From Opitutaceae bacterium (GTDB taxonomy: Bacteria; Verrucomicrobiota; Verrucomicrobiia; Opitutales; Opitutaceae), in the NCBI GenBank assembly GCA_028284235.1, contig JANQSC010000039.1:1-64000 (forward strand): DNA of 64,000 bases, read 5' to 3'. The notes below the pieces were generated by a model. That model worked only from the letters and a program-made list of their open reading frames with translations. It had not been told where the DNA came from and made no database searches. Positions 54,427-62,738 of this stretch are shown one piece after another. Position numbers and translations under genes: made by a program. Each line of letters begins with the position of its first letter. Within the stretch, counting starts at the first letter, position 1.

Positions 54427-56220
54427 ATGCTCATCACTCGAAAAATTGGATCACTCATTCGCGGCAAAGCGACTCCCTTTCAAATCGTCTCGGCGTCCGT
54501 CTTGGGAATGCTCATCGGATTCGTTCCCGGATTCCAGCAAGCCCCTGGACTCCTCGTATTCTGGATCCTCTGCCTCGTCATTCTCAACGCCAACCTGTTC
54601 CTCGCCGGCATTGCCGCCCTCCTAGGAAAACTCCTTCTCATCCTCTCCATCCCGGTCGCCTTCTCGCTCGGTCGCTTTCTCCTCGAAGGACCCACCGGCG
54701 GGCTCTTCGCCCTGCTGGCGAACGCCCCAGTGACCGCCTACTTCGGGCTCGACTACTACGTCGTCCCCGGCGGCCAACTCCTCGGCGCCATTCTTGGAGC
54801 CGCCCTCGGCTTCTATTTGACGAAGCTGCTCGGCTCCTACCGGCGCAAAATGCTCAGCCTGGAAGGGAATTCCGAGCGACTGAACAAGTGGTCCTCCAAA
54901 GGCTGGGTCAAAGCGCTGAAGTTCATTTTCCTCGGATCCGGCAAAGGAAAGAAAAGCTACGAAGAGCTCCTCTCCAAGAAATGGGGCAACCCGATTCGCA
55001 TCCCTGGCGCAATCGCCGCGGTCGTCATCGTCGGGCTGGGCTACTTCGGCATCAGAAGCCTAAGCGACCCCTTTATCACCGCAGCCATCAAAGACGGTTT
55101 GGAAACCGCCAATGGAGCCACCGTCGACCTGGAAAACGCCCATCTCGATCTGGACGCCGGACGAATCGAAATCGACGGCCTCGCCATGGCCGATCCTGAA
55201 AATCTGGGTACAAATATATTCGCCAGCGACCGAATTGTGGCGGACATCAGCACGGCGGACATTCTAAAGCGCCGCTTCTCAGTCGACAGTCTCGTATTCG
55301 AAAACGCGAGCTCCGGGCTCGGGCGAGCGACGAAAGGCAGCCACGTAGGCAAGCGATCGGACTCCAAAAAAGAATCCCCCATTCAATTGCCCGACTACCA
55401 GGATCTCGGCAGCGTCCTCGAAGACGCGCCGCAAATCAAAGAACGGCTAGCCCAGATCAAAAAGTGGCTCGAAGCGCTCGGCGGTGAAAACGCCGAAGGC
55501 GACAAGACCAGTCTCAAGGAGACGCTCGCCAGCCGGGTTCAATCCCTGGGCCATGTCAACGTTGCCAAGAAAGACCTGATCGAGGGCAGCCCCACAGTCT
55601 GGATACGCAATCTCGTCGCCACGGAAGTCAAGACCTCCTACTTCGAGAACGAGACACTTTCGATTCAAGCCGACAACCTCTCCTCCCACCCCAATCTCGT
55701 GGAATTCGATCCGGAATTGCAGATCGTCTCGTCCGACGGATCGCTCAATGCAAAAATCGCCCTCGGCGCTGCCGCCGGACGGGCCGACAATCGAATCGAA
55801 CTCTCCATGAAAGGCCTCTCCGTCGACGAAATCGCTTCAAAAATCAAAAGCGGCGACCAGGCTCCCTTGAGCGGCGGCACCATGGCCCTCGCCGTCACCG
55901 GAACGCTCAGCGCTATCGACTCCGATCTCACGATCACCCCGACCTTCAAAGGCTCGCAACTCACCATCGGCGGAACGCAAGTCCCCGCGGACAACCTTTC
56001 GATTCCCCTCTTCCTCCGCGGCCCCATCGACAACCCAAGAGTGAAACTCGACTCGAAAGCCATGACCCAAGCGCTCGCCGATGCCGGGAAGAACGAACTC
56101 ATCAACCGAGCCGCTGAAAAGCTCGGCATCGATCCGTCCGACGCCGGCGACGGAGAAAAGCTGGAGGACAAAGCCAAGAAAATCCTCGGCGGGTTCCTCA
56201 AGAAAAAGTCCGAAGAGTGA
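54427..56220 (+). CDS. DUF2062/TIGR03546-type membrane protein with AsmA-like C-terminal part
   Basis: A 597-residue protein. The ATG at 54427 starts the family N-terminus (KIGSLIRGKATPFQIVSASVLGMLIGFVPGFQQAPGLLVFWILCLVILNANLFLAGIAALLGKLL), a multi-helix membrane domain (about 15-140) of the DUF2062/TIGR03546 kind. A basic linker follows, then a single helix (about 195-215) and a long AsmA-like periplasmic part (ANGATVDLENAHLDLDAGRIEIDGLAMADPENLGTNIFASDRIVADI; then a coiled linker and more beta repeats). AsmA-type modules suggest lipid handling between membranes. The stop overlaps the next gene's GTG start (GTGA), so it is coupled to a glycosyltransferase. Confidence 0.8.
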   Translation: MLITRKIGSLIRGKATPFQIVSASVLGMLIGFVPGFQQAPGLLVFWILCLVILNANLFLAGIAALLGKLLLILSIPVAFSLGRFLLEGPTGGLFALLANAPVTAYFGLDYYVVPGGQLLGAILGAALGFYLTKLLGSYRRKMLSLEGNSERLNKWSSKGWVKALKFIFLGSGKGKKSYEELLSKKWGNPIRIPGAIAAVVIVGLGYFGIRSLSDPFITAAIKDGLETANGATVDLENAHLDLDAGRIEIDGLAMADPENLGTNIFASDRIVADISTADILKRRFSVDSLVFENASSGLGRATKGSHVGKRSDSKKESPIQLPDYQDLGSVLEDAPQIKERLAQIKKWLEALGGENAEGDKTSLKETLASRVQSLGHVNVAKKDLIEGSPTVWIRNLVATEVKTSYFENETLSIQADNLSSHPNLVEFDPELQIVSSDGSLNAKIALGAAAGRADNRIELSMKGLSVDEIASKIKSGDQAPLSGGTMALAVTGTLSAIDSDLTITPTFKGSQLTIGGTQVPADNLSIPLFLRGPIDNPRVKLDSKAMTQALADAGKNELINRAAEKLGIDPSDAGDGEKLEDKAKKILGGFLKKKSEE

Positions 56221-57083
56221 GCTCCGGCGGTTCCGCGAACCCAGTCGAATCGCTTCCGCTTCTCGCCGCAGTCATCCCCACTTACAACCGAGGCCGTTCC
56301 CTGCAGCGCTGCCTCGACTCCGTCTACCAGCAAACGCGAACGCCCGACGAAGTCATCCTCGTCGACGACGGCTCCACCGACGGTTCCACCGAAGGGCTCG
56401 AAACGCGCTACCCCGGCCTGCGCGTGATCCGCCAACCGAATCGCGGAGTCAGCCCCGCCCGCAACGCCGGAATCCGCGCCGCCCAATCTCGCTGGATCGC
56501 CTTTCTCGACTCGGACGACCGCTGGCTCGAGGAGAAATGCGAACGGCAACTCGAGGTCGCGACCGCCCATCCAGAACCCCAGATCGTCCATTGTCAGGAA
56601 CGCTGGATACACAACGGCGTGGAAAAACGAGTTCCTGACATCTACTGGAAAAACGGCGGCTGGATCTTCAACGAATGCCTCCCGCGCTGCGCAATCTCGC
56701 CATCCACCGCGATGATCCGCAAAGACCTTCTCGAGTCCGTCGGCTTGTTCGACGAGTCCCTCCCTGCCTGCGAAGACTACGACCTGTGGCTGCGAATCAC
56801 GTGCGACCATCCAGTCGCCCTAGTCGATGAAACCCTTGTCGAAAAACACGGCGGCCACGACGACCAGCTTTCGCGCCAACGCGGGCTCGACAAATACCGA
56901 ATCGCCGCCCTCGCGAAATTTCTCGCCTCTCATCATCCAAATAACGAATACAATCGAGCCGCGCGAGCGACGCTCCTCGAAAAATGCGCCATCGTCGTAA
57001 ACGGAGCGAAAAAACGCGGCGACCCTGCCGAAGCAACACGCTTTCAATCGATCGCCGACGCGCATCGTCAATCCCTACGCTAA
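56217..57083 (+). CDS. Family 2 glycosyltransferase
   Basis: A 288-residue GT-A fold transferase. Motifs are AAVIPTYNRGRSLQRCLDSV at the start of the nucleotide-sugar-binding domain, VDDGSTDGS, RNAGIRAAQSRWIAFLDSDDRW with the metal-binding Asp pair, and CEDYDLWLRI near the C-terminal active site. The start is a GTG that overlaps the stop of the upstream membrane protein by four bases. It would add a sugar to a glycan or lipid on the cytosolic face of the membrane. The donor and acceptor are unknown; the coupled AsmA-like gene suggests an envelope glycan or glycolipid. Confidence 0.9.
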   Translation: MSSGGSANPVESLPLLAAVIPTYNRGRSLQRCLDSVYQQTRTPDEVILVDDGSTDGSTEGLETRYPGLRVIRQPNRGVSPARNAGIRAAQSRWIAFLDSDDRWLEEKCERQLEVATAHPEPQIVHCQERWIHNGVEKRVPDIYWKNGGWIFNECLPRCAISPSTAMIRKDLLESVGLFDESLPACEDYDLWLRITCDHPVALVDETLVEKHGGHDDQLSRQRGLDKYRIAALAKFLASHHPNNEYNRAARATLLEKCAIVVNGAKKRGDPAEATRFQSIADAHRQSLR

Positions 57084-57106
57084 AACCGGTCTCATAACGA
57101 AGCCAG

Positions 57107-57136
57107 GTAGGGACGGACCGCCGGGCCGTCCGAATC
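57107..57136. repeat. Single REP element
   Basis: GTAGGGACGGACCGCC followed by GGGCCGTCCG. The GGACGG/CCGTCC stem and the GTAGGG end match the RAYT-linked repeats. It lies 24 bases after the glycosyltransferase stop. Confidence 0.65.
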
Positions 57137-57163
57137 ATTACGCTATCTACATTCTCACGTCCC

Positions 57164-57248
57164 AATCATAATCTCAATCCTACTCTTAATCCCCCTCCAA
57201 CCAGCGGTCGGTTTTTGATTAGGATTATGATTAGGATTAAGATTATGA
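57164..57248. repeat. AT-rich inverted repeat of ATTAGGATT units
   Basis: 57217-57248 contains repeated GATTAGGATTA/GATTATGA units; 57164-57191 is an imperfect inverted version (TCATAATCTCAATCCTA). The two can pair over roughly 25 bases. It is between convergent genes and differs in composition from everything nearby. It may act as a bidirectional terminator or be a different class of dispersed repeat. Confidence 0.65.
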
Positions 57249-57262
57249 GCCGACAGCAGGGT

Positions 57263-57886
57263 TTAGAGCTCCGTCAGCACAATGTCCTTATACCAAGCCT
57301 CCATCGGCCCGCCGCTGTGTACTTGCAACGCGACTACGCCCGAACGCTCAATCGCATCGTCCTCCTCGACGTAGTCAACCGTCTTCATTCCGTTGAGCCA
57401 AAGCTGAATGCGAGGACCTTCCGCCCGGATCACGTACTCGTTCCAATCCTGATGATTGACGACTTCCATGACCGCCTCCAACTCGGGTCCCGCTAGAATT
57501 TTCCGGCGTCGCGACTCGTCGTACAGCGCCCCCCAGTACTTCCCGCCCATGTCCGCCTGATAGCCGATCACTTCATGATGGTCCGGAATGCGCTTCGTGC
57601 GAAACTGCACGCCCGCGTTCACTTTCTCGCCCACCATCTTGAACCGAAGCCGCAACTCGAAGTCCTCAAATTCCTCTTGAGTGCTCAGAAACTGGTTGAG
57701 CGGAATCGGCTTGTCCAAAGTCCCAGCGACAATGGCCCCGTTTTCGATACGGAAACTCTCCATCGGGCCCTCCCAGCCCTCGAAAGTAGCGCCATCGAAA
57801 AGCGCACGCTGGTTTCCGGAATTCGAACAACCGCTGAGGAAGGCGATCGCAACGGCGAGGAAAAGAAGGGGTCTAAACGAGAACAT
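57263..57886 (-). CDS. DUF1080 (3-keto-disaccharide hydrolase-like) lipoprotein
   Basis: A 207-residue lipoprotein (MFSFRPLLFLAVAIAFLSGC, Cys20). The remainder is a concanavalin-like DUF1080 domain: LFDGATFEGWEG, FRIENGAIVAGT, FLSTQEEFEDFELRLRFKM, NAGVQFRTKRIPDHHEVIGYQADMGGKYWGALYDESRR, DWNEYVIRAEGPRIQLWLNG and GVVALQVHSGGPMEAWYKDI. Some members hydrolyse 3-keto-glycosides; many occur as single secreted genes in Planctomycetota and Verrucomicrobiota. Anchored at an envelope surface. No 3-keto-sugar dehydrogenase is next to it. Confidence 0.9.
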   Translation of the reverse strand: MFSFRPLLFLAVAIAFLSGCSNSGNQRALFDGATFEGWEGPMESFRIENGAIVAGTLDKPIPLNQFLSTQEEFEDFELRLRFKMVGEKVNAGVQFRTKRIPDHHEVIGYQADMGGKYWGALYDESRRRKILAGPELEAVMEVVNHQDWNEYVIRAEGPRIQLWLNGMKTVDYVEEDDAIERSGVVALQVHSGGPMEAWYKDIVLTEL

Positions 57887-58078
57887 GGCCGCAACCCTAG
57901 TCGACCCAGCCGCCAGAGCCAGACGATTCTGTCCAAAAACGCTTCAAGCGGCCCCCGGGATTGACGATAGGGCACGTACGGGGCGAACCCCTGTCTACAA
58001 CGCGAAGCAAGCTGGCGATTTCGCGCATTCCCGTATCGCCGTACCTCGTTACAATTATCGATGCAAGAACTGTGGCAC

Positions 58079-58390
58079 ATGTCCACCCAGTGGTTTTTCA
58101 GCCTGGGAGAGAAATACGGAGTAAACCCGATCATATTTGGCACCATTTATGTCGGAGCCATTCCCTTGTTCGCCCTTTCAATCGCCTGGCTCGTGCGGGC
58201 GAAAAAAGCCAAACAGCCGCTCACATGGCCCGTCGTCTCGGCGGGATTCTGGTTCATCTCGTCGTATCTCTACCTCTTCATCGCAGGAGAAAACATTCCT
58301 TGGTGGGTGTACGCCTTCGCCATCGCCCTGATCGTCTACGGGTCCTTCGCCAGCTACCGGCAAATTCGATCCCGGCTGAACGAGGATTGA
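58079..58390 (+). CDS. Small three-helix membrane protein
   Basis: A 103-residue membrane protein when started at the ATG at 58079 (an ATG at 58061 adds six residues). Helices lie at about 17-38, 48-66 and 74-92, with a basic cytosolic C-terminus (YRQIRSRLNED). NPIIFGTIYVGAIPLFALSIAWLVRAKKAKQP is the most distinctive stretch. I recognise no family or function. It stands alone, with a gap of 175 bases to the divergent DUF1080 gene. Confidence 0.6.
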   Translation: MSTQWFFSLGEKYGVNPIIFGTIYVGAIPLFALSIAWLVRAKKAKQPLTWPVVSAGFWFISSYLYLFIAGENIPWWVYAFAIALIVYGSFASYRQIRSRLNED

Positions 58391-58534
58391 GTCTGGGCAG
58401 GGAACTCAAAGCCCGTAGTCGAATCTAAGGGGCCATGAGGAGATTGACTCGCGCATTCAAGTCGGGTCTATTTCGCGACGAAAACAACGCTAGCGAGGCG
58501 AAATCCCTCTCCGACGACCTCTGTTGATATCGCA

Positions 58535-59077
58535 ATGAAACACATTCAAGCTCTCCTAGTCTGCGTCCTTCTATTCAACCTTCAATCGCTCCAAGCCGCC
58601 CGCAAAGTCGTGCTCGACGCCCGCATTGAAGAAGCGATCGCCGAATTCAACTCCCAATCCCTCGCCGGCAAAAAACTCGCCCAAAAGGCCAAAGGAATGC
58701 TCGTATTCCCGACTGTCGGCAAAGCGGGGCTCGGCATCGGCGGCGAGTACGGCGAAGGCGCCCTCATCATCGACGGAAAAACCGTCCAGTACTACAACAC
58801 CGCGGCCGCCTCGTTCGGGCTGCAAATTGGCGTCCAGAGCAAACGCCAGATCATACTCTTCATGGAAAAAGCCGATTTAGAGAGCTTTCGAAAAAGCGAA
58901 GGCTGGGAGTTCGGAGTCGATGGAAGCGTGGCCATCGCCACCCTCGGCGCCGGTGGCGAGATCGATACCAAAACCTTGAACCAGCCGATCATCGGATTCG
59001 TCTTCGGCAACAAAGGACTCATGGCCAACCTTTCACTCGAAGGAACCAAGGTTTCCAAAATCGAGAAAAAGAAATAG
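58535..59077 (+). CDS. SYLF/YSC84-domain exported protein
   Basis: A 180-residue protein with signal peptide (about 1-22). The SYLF (YSC84-related) domain covers the rest: ARIEEAIAEFNSQSLAGKKLAQKAKGMLVFPTVGKAGLGIGGEYGEGAL, KTVQYYNTAAASFGLQIGVQSKRQIILFMEKADLESFRKSEGWEFGVDGSVAIATLG and LTKTLNQPIIGFVFGNKGLMANLSLEGTKVSKI-like final strands. SYLF domains bind phospholipids; bacterial versions are small periplasmic proteins linked to lipids or stress, with no known reaction. Length is normal. Confidence 0.9.
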   Translation: MKHIQALLVCVLLFNLQSLQAARKVVLDARIEEAIAEFNSQSLAGKKLAQKAKGMLVFPTVGKAGLGIGGEYGEGALIIDGKTVQYYNTAAASFGLQIGVQSKRQIILFMEKADLESFRKSEGWEFGVDGSVAIATLGAGGEIDTKTLNQPIIGFVFGNKGLMANLSLEGTKVSKIEKKK

Positions 59078-59211
59078 CTTCGAGCGTTTCGATCCGCAAC
59101 CCGCCGCGCGCTGGCAAGCTGGATACTGACAACTGCTGAATCGATCAAGAGAATCCGGTTTCTCGAATTCTCTGGCGTATCCAACACCGCCACCGATAAT
59201 CGCGACCTATC

Positions 59212-60684
59212 ATGAATCGCGAGACAGGTCTCGACAGGCTCCGGTCGGAAGAAAATTGGGACATCCTCATTATCGGAGGCGGAGCGACCGGACTGGGGGC
59301 CGCCCTCGACGCCGCGTCTCGCGGACATCGCGTAGCGCTTGTCGAGCGGGAGGACTTTTGCCAAGGCACGTCCAGCCGAAGCACCAAACTCGTGCACGGA
59401 GGCGTTCGCTACCTGGCCCAAGGCAATCTTTCCCTCGTCAAAGGCGCATTGCGCGAACGCGGACTGCTTTTCAACAACGCCCCTCACCTCGTCAACCCGC
59501 TCCCGTTCATCATTCCAAGCCATCACTGGTGGCAGGCGCCCTATTTCGCTACCGGACTCAAGTTCTACGACTGGCTCGCCGGGGACCTCGGAATTGACCG
59601 GACGCGCGTCCTCGCGAAAGAAGCCGCCTTGGAAGCCATCCCGAAACTCAAGCCCGATCGACTGCGAGGCGGCGTCAAGTACTGGGACGGGCAGTTCGAC
59701 GACGCCCGGCTCGCCATCGACATGGCCACCACCGTCTGGAAACACGGCGGACTCGCGCTGAATTATGTTTGCGCCGACGAGCTCGTCAAAGAAAACGGCC
59801 GGATCACCGGCGCCGTCTGCTCCGACACGAAGACCGGGGAATCCTTCAGAATAAACGCCCGCTGCGTAATCAACGCTACAGGCGTATTCAACGACTCACT
59901 ACGCCGATTCGACCAACCGACCGCGAACCCGATCATCAAAGCGAGCCAGGGCGCCCACATCGTCCTCGACCGCGCGTTTCTGCCGATGGATACCGCCCTC
60001 ATCGTCCCCAAGACGACCGACGGGCGCGTGCTTTTCGCCATCCCCTGGCTCAATCGCGTCCTCATTGGCACTACCGACACGCCAGTCGACGCCATCGAAC
60101 GAGACCCGCGCCCGCTGCCGGAAGAAATCGAGTTCATCATAGAGAACGCCGAAAACTACCTGGATGTCGCAATTTCCGAATCCGACATCAAAAGCGTCTA
60201 CGCCGGGCTACGCCCGCTCGTCAGCCCCAAGTCGAGCACAGGGTCAACCGCCTCGATTTCACGCGACCACTATATTGAAGTGTCTCCGTCCGGGCTCGTA
60301 TCGATCGCCGGAGGGAAATGGACCACCTACCGAAAAATGGCCGAGGACGTCGTCAACCGAGCCGAACAGTCCGCGGACTTGACACCCCGTCGATGCATGA
60401 CGCGAGCCCTGCCAATCGAAACCGCCCAGCCGCGTCCCGAGGGAGCTCCACTGCATCCAGATCTTCCCTACACGCTCAATCAAATCGAAGCGAGCATCGA
60501 CAAGGAAATGCCGCTTTCGATCGAGGACGCGCTCGCCCGAAGAACGCGCGCGACGGTTCTCGATCAGGCCGCCGCGAGCGCGATCGCCGATACCGTTGCC
60601 GACGCGCTAGTCGCGAAAGGCGTTCTACCCGCCACGGAGAGAGACGCCTCCGTTTCGGCATTCCGAGCCAGTCTATCAACCTGA
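59212..60684 (+). CDS. glpD: Glycerol-3-phosphate dehydrogenase (FAD-dependent)
   Basis: A 490-residue flavoenzyme that oxidises sn-glycerol-3-phosphate to dihydroxyacetone phosphate and passes electrons to quinone at the inner membrane. The FAD-binding motif is IIGGGATGLGAALDAASRG (from about 20), then SSRSTKLVHGGVRYL, INATGVFND, LIGTTDTP and SIAGGKWTTYRKMAEDVV, all standard for GlpD/GlpA. It is slightly shorter than the E. coli enzyme. The gene stands alone on its strand; no glpK or glpF is in the window. Confidence 0.94.
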   Translation: MNRETGLDRLRSEENWDILIIGGGATGLGAALDAASRGHRVALVEREDFCQGTSSRSTKLVHGGVRYLAQGNLSLVKGALRERGLLFNNAPHLVNPLPFIIPSHHWWQAPYFATGLKFYDWLAGDLGIDRTRVLAKEAALEAIPKLKPDRLRGGVKYWDGQFDDARLAIDMATTVWKHGGLALNYVCADELVKENGRITGAVCSDTKTGESFRINARCVINATGVFNDSLRRFDQPTANPIIKASQGAHIVLDRAFLPMDTALIVPKTTDGRVLFAIPWLNRVLIGTTDTPVDAIERDPRPLPEEIEFIIENAENYLDVAISESDIKSVYAGLRPLVSPKSSTGSTASISRDHYIEVSPSGLVSIAGGKWTTYRKMAEDVVNRAEQSADLTPRRCMTRALPIETAQPRPEGAPLHPDLPYTLNQIEASIDKEMPLSIEDALARRTRATVLDQAAASAIADTVADALVAKGVLPATERDASVSAFRASLST

Positions 60685-60708
60685 CTCGGGCTATCGAATT
60701 CGCTTCGA

Positions 60709-61584
60709 CTACTTATTCAGAGCCGCGCTCATTTTCGCGAACTCCTCTTTGTTCAAAGGCCTCAATCCAGGCGACCGGCTAAGCGCAATTTCCTCGCCAT
60801 CTCCGGTATACAAGTGGAACCCGTACTTGGCGTCTCTCAAATTGAATTCGTTCATAGCGAACCTCACCTTGAAGGTGAAGAGTTCTCCCTTCGTCATATC
60901 GCCCAAGTACTTCGCCCGAGCGATCCGCGATCGACCGCGGGGGCTCTGAGTGTTTGGATCGAGAACCGTATGCGCCACAGTAAGCACGCAATACACCCCC
61001 TTTACGTCGACTTGCGGAATCGCCTCCCCTTTCAATGTGACCGTGTCCGCGACTCCTTGAACTCCGTACACGCCATCCTCCACATTGATCAATGTGTCTC
61101 GCTGATAATCCTCATTCGCCTGCTCGAACTGGTCAACGCCGCCCACCGCGCTGAGCACGCCAGTGCCAACATTCAACTCGCTAACGGCCCCGGATCGCAC
61201 GTCTTGTATGGCCGCCTCGGCTTGAGCGTCCGCGAACTGAGCGTCCGCGATCGCGTCCGAAGTACGGCCAAGATTCGCCATTGAGACCGTATTTAGATCC
61301 AGCCCGAGAACCTCTACCATCTTGTCGCTGACGCGGATGCGCGTTTGCGGCCGGCAGGGAGACCGCAACGACACTTTCAGAGTCTTGGTCCCGCCATCGA
61401 CGTGGATCTTCTTCTTGTCGACCTTTATGATCGGGAAATAGCTTTTACCAGAACGGGCGCTGGGCTCGCAGCCCTGAAACATGTATCCGCCTCCCGGTTC
61501 CACTTCGGAAACCTCGGAGAACGACTGAGCGGCAAAGGCGCTGACTAGGAAACAACCGAGAACGGCGCAGGAGTACTTTTTCAT
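60709..61584 (-). CDS. Exported protein, paralogue A of a tandem pair
   Basis: A 291-residue protein with signal peptide (MKKYSCAVLGCFLVSAFAAQSFS). It aligns along its length with the next gene upstream: GGYMFQG...SARSGKSYFPI, DKKKIHVDGGTKTLKVS, the Ala-rich helix MANLGRTSDAIADAQFADAQAEAAIQ, VYCVLTVAHTVLDPNTQSPRGRSRIARAKYLGDM and a final ALSRSPGLRPLNKEEFAKM. I do not recognise a family. The long Ala/Gln-rich helix followed by beta strands suggests an envelope structural or pilus-associated protein. Confidence 0.65.
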   Translation of the reverse strand: MKKYSCAVLGCFLVSAFAAQSFSEVSEVEPGGGYMFQGCEPSARSGKSYFPIIKVDKKKIHVDGGTKTLKVSLRSPCRPQTRIRVSDKMVEVLGLDLNTVSMANLGRTSDAIADAQFADAQAEAAIQDVRSGAVSELNVGTGVLSAVGGVDQFEQANEDYQRDTLINVEDGVYGVQGVADTVTLKGEAIPQVDVKGVYCVLTVAHTVLDPNTQSPRGRSRIARAKYLGDMTKGELFTFKVRFAMNEFNLRDAKYGFHLYTGDGEEIALSRSPGLRPLNKEEFAKMSAALNK

Positions 61585-61685
61585 ATCGAGTTGGGGATGG
61601 TTGGGGTTGGACTAACGCTTCCAAGGCGAAGCCCGGAGAGCGACGGCGAGTTTTAAAAGAAACTAAACCTCGGCCGCGTGCCGGG

Positions 61686-62585
61686 TCAACCTCGGTTTCT
61701 CAAACTGGTTTTTTCTGAAAGCTCTTTGAAGGTCGCCACTTCTTGGGGAGTGAGCGGCTTGAGCCCGCGCGAACTGCTGAGGGCCACCTGCTCGCCGTCT
61801 TGAGTGAACAAGTGAAACTCGAATTCCGCCTCCTCCTTGTTGAACTCGCCCACCGCGACTCGCAGCCTGAGCCCCACCAATTCGTCGGCCAGCAAATCGC
61901 CAATGTACTTGGCCCGGGCGAAACGAGCGCGTCCCAGCATTTCCCCCGTATCCATGTCCATCGTATTGTGGCTTACGACTATGACGCAGTAAGCCCCCTG
62001 AATGTCCTTCTCGGGGATGAGCGTGCAGTTGACGTGAATGGAATCCGCCAGCTCGTCGAGCTCGAACGCTCCCGTGTCCAGACTGTCCTGCATGGCGGTT
62101 TGAAAATCGGCGTTGTCCTGCTCCACATCCTGAATTTCCCCCACCAACGCTCGGTCGGCCGGACTCAAGTCCTCCCCAGACGACAAATCCCCTTCCGCCT
62201 GGGCGTTCAGCATCGCGACCTCCACTTCCGTTTGGAACTGGGCGTAGTGCATATCGGAAACCGCCTGGGCGGCACGCTGCATATTCGCCATGGACGACGT
62301 GGTGAAGTGAATCTCGAGCACGTCCGCGAACGTCTCCGCGAGCACGAGCTCGGGACGGGTCCGGACCGACGCGCGATGAGACACTTTCTTCACATCCACA
62401 CCCGCGTCCACGTAGATGTTCTTCTTGTCCATCGTCACGATCGGGAAGTGGGATTTTCCGGATTCAGCCGACACATCAGAACCGAAAAACAAGTATCCGC
62501 CTACTTCGTCTTCGGCGTTCGCCGCGGCGATCGAAACGCAAGCGATTAAAACAGAAATGGTTAGGGGAAATCGGGGGGAGCTCAT
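61686..62585 (-). CDS. Exported protein, paralogue B of a tandem pair
   Basis: A 299-residue paralogue of the preceding entry. The ATG at 62585 is chosen because it begins a signal peptide (SPRFPLTISVLIACVSIAAANA); the open frame extends 14 codons further up. Conserved blocks are GGYLFFG...SAESGKSHFPI, MDKKNIYVDAGV, MANMQRAAQAVSDMHYAQFQTEVEVA, AYCVIVVSHNTMDMDTGEMLGRARFARAKYIGDL and ALSSSRGLKPLTPQEVATF. Relative to paralogue A it lacks two cysteines and has a more acidic middle. About 100 bases separate the two, so they are likely co-transcribed. Confidence 0.65.
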   Translation of the reverse strand: MSSPRFPLTISVLIACVSIAAANAEDEVGGYLFFGSDVSAESGKSHFPIVTMDKKNIYVDAGVDVKKVSHRASVRTRPELVLAETFADVLEIHFTTSSMANMQRAAQAVSDMHYAQFQTEVEVAMLNAQAEGDLSSGEDLSPADRALVGEIQDVEQDNADFQTAMQDSLDTGAFELDELADSIHVNCTLIPEKDIQGAYCVIVVSHNTMDMDTGEMLGRARFARAKYIGDLLADELVGLRLRVAVGEFNKEEAEFEFHLFTQDGEQVALSSSRGLKPLTPQEVATFKELSEKTSLRNRG

Positions 62586-62738
62586 AGGACGTATGTTGGG
62601 GGTGGCGACTCTTTTCTTATAACGCAAAGAATACGCATTTGGTTTCGAAATACAATGTTTCCCTCAAAATCCGCGCCGAGCGGGCTCCCGATCCGGCGGT
62701 TTTCCTGGTTCAGCATCGATCCAACACCCGAACCCGCC

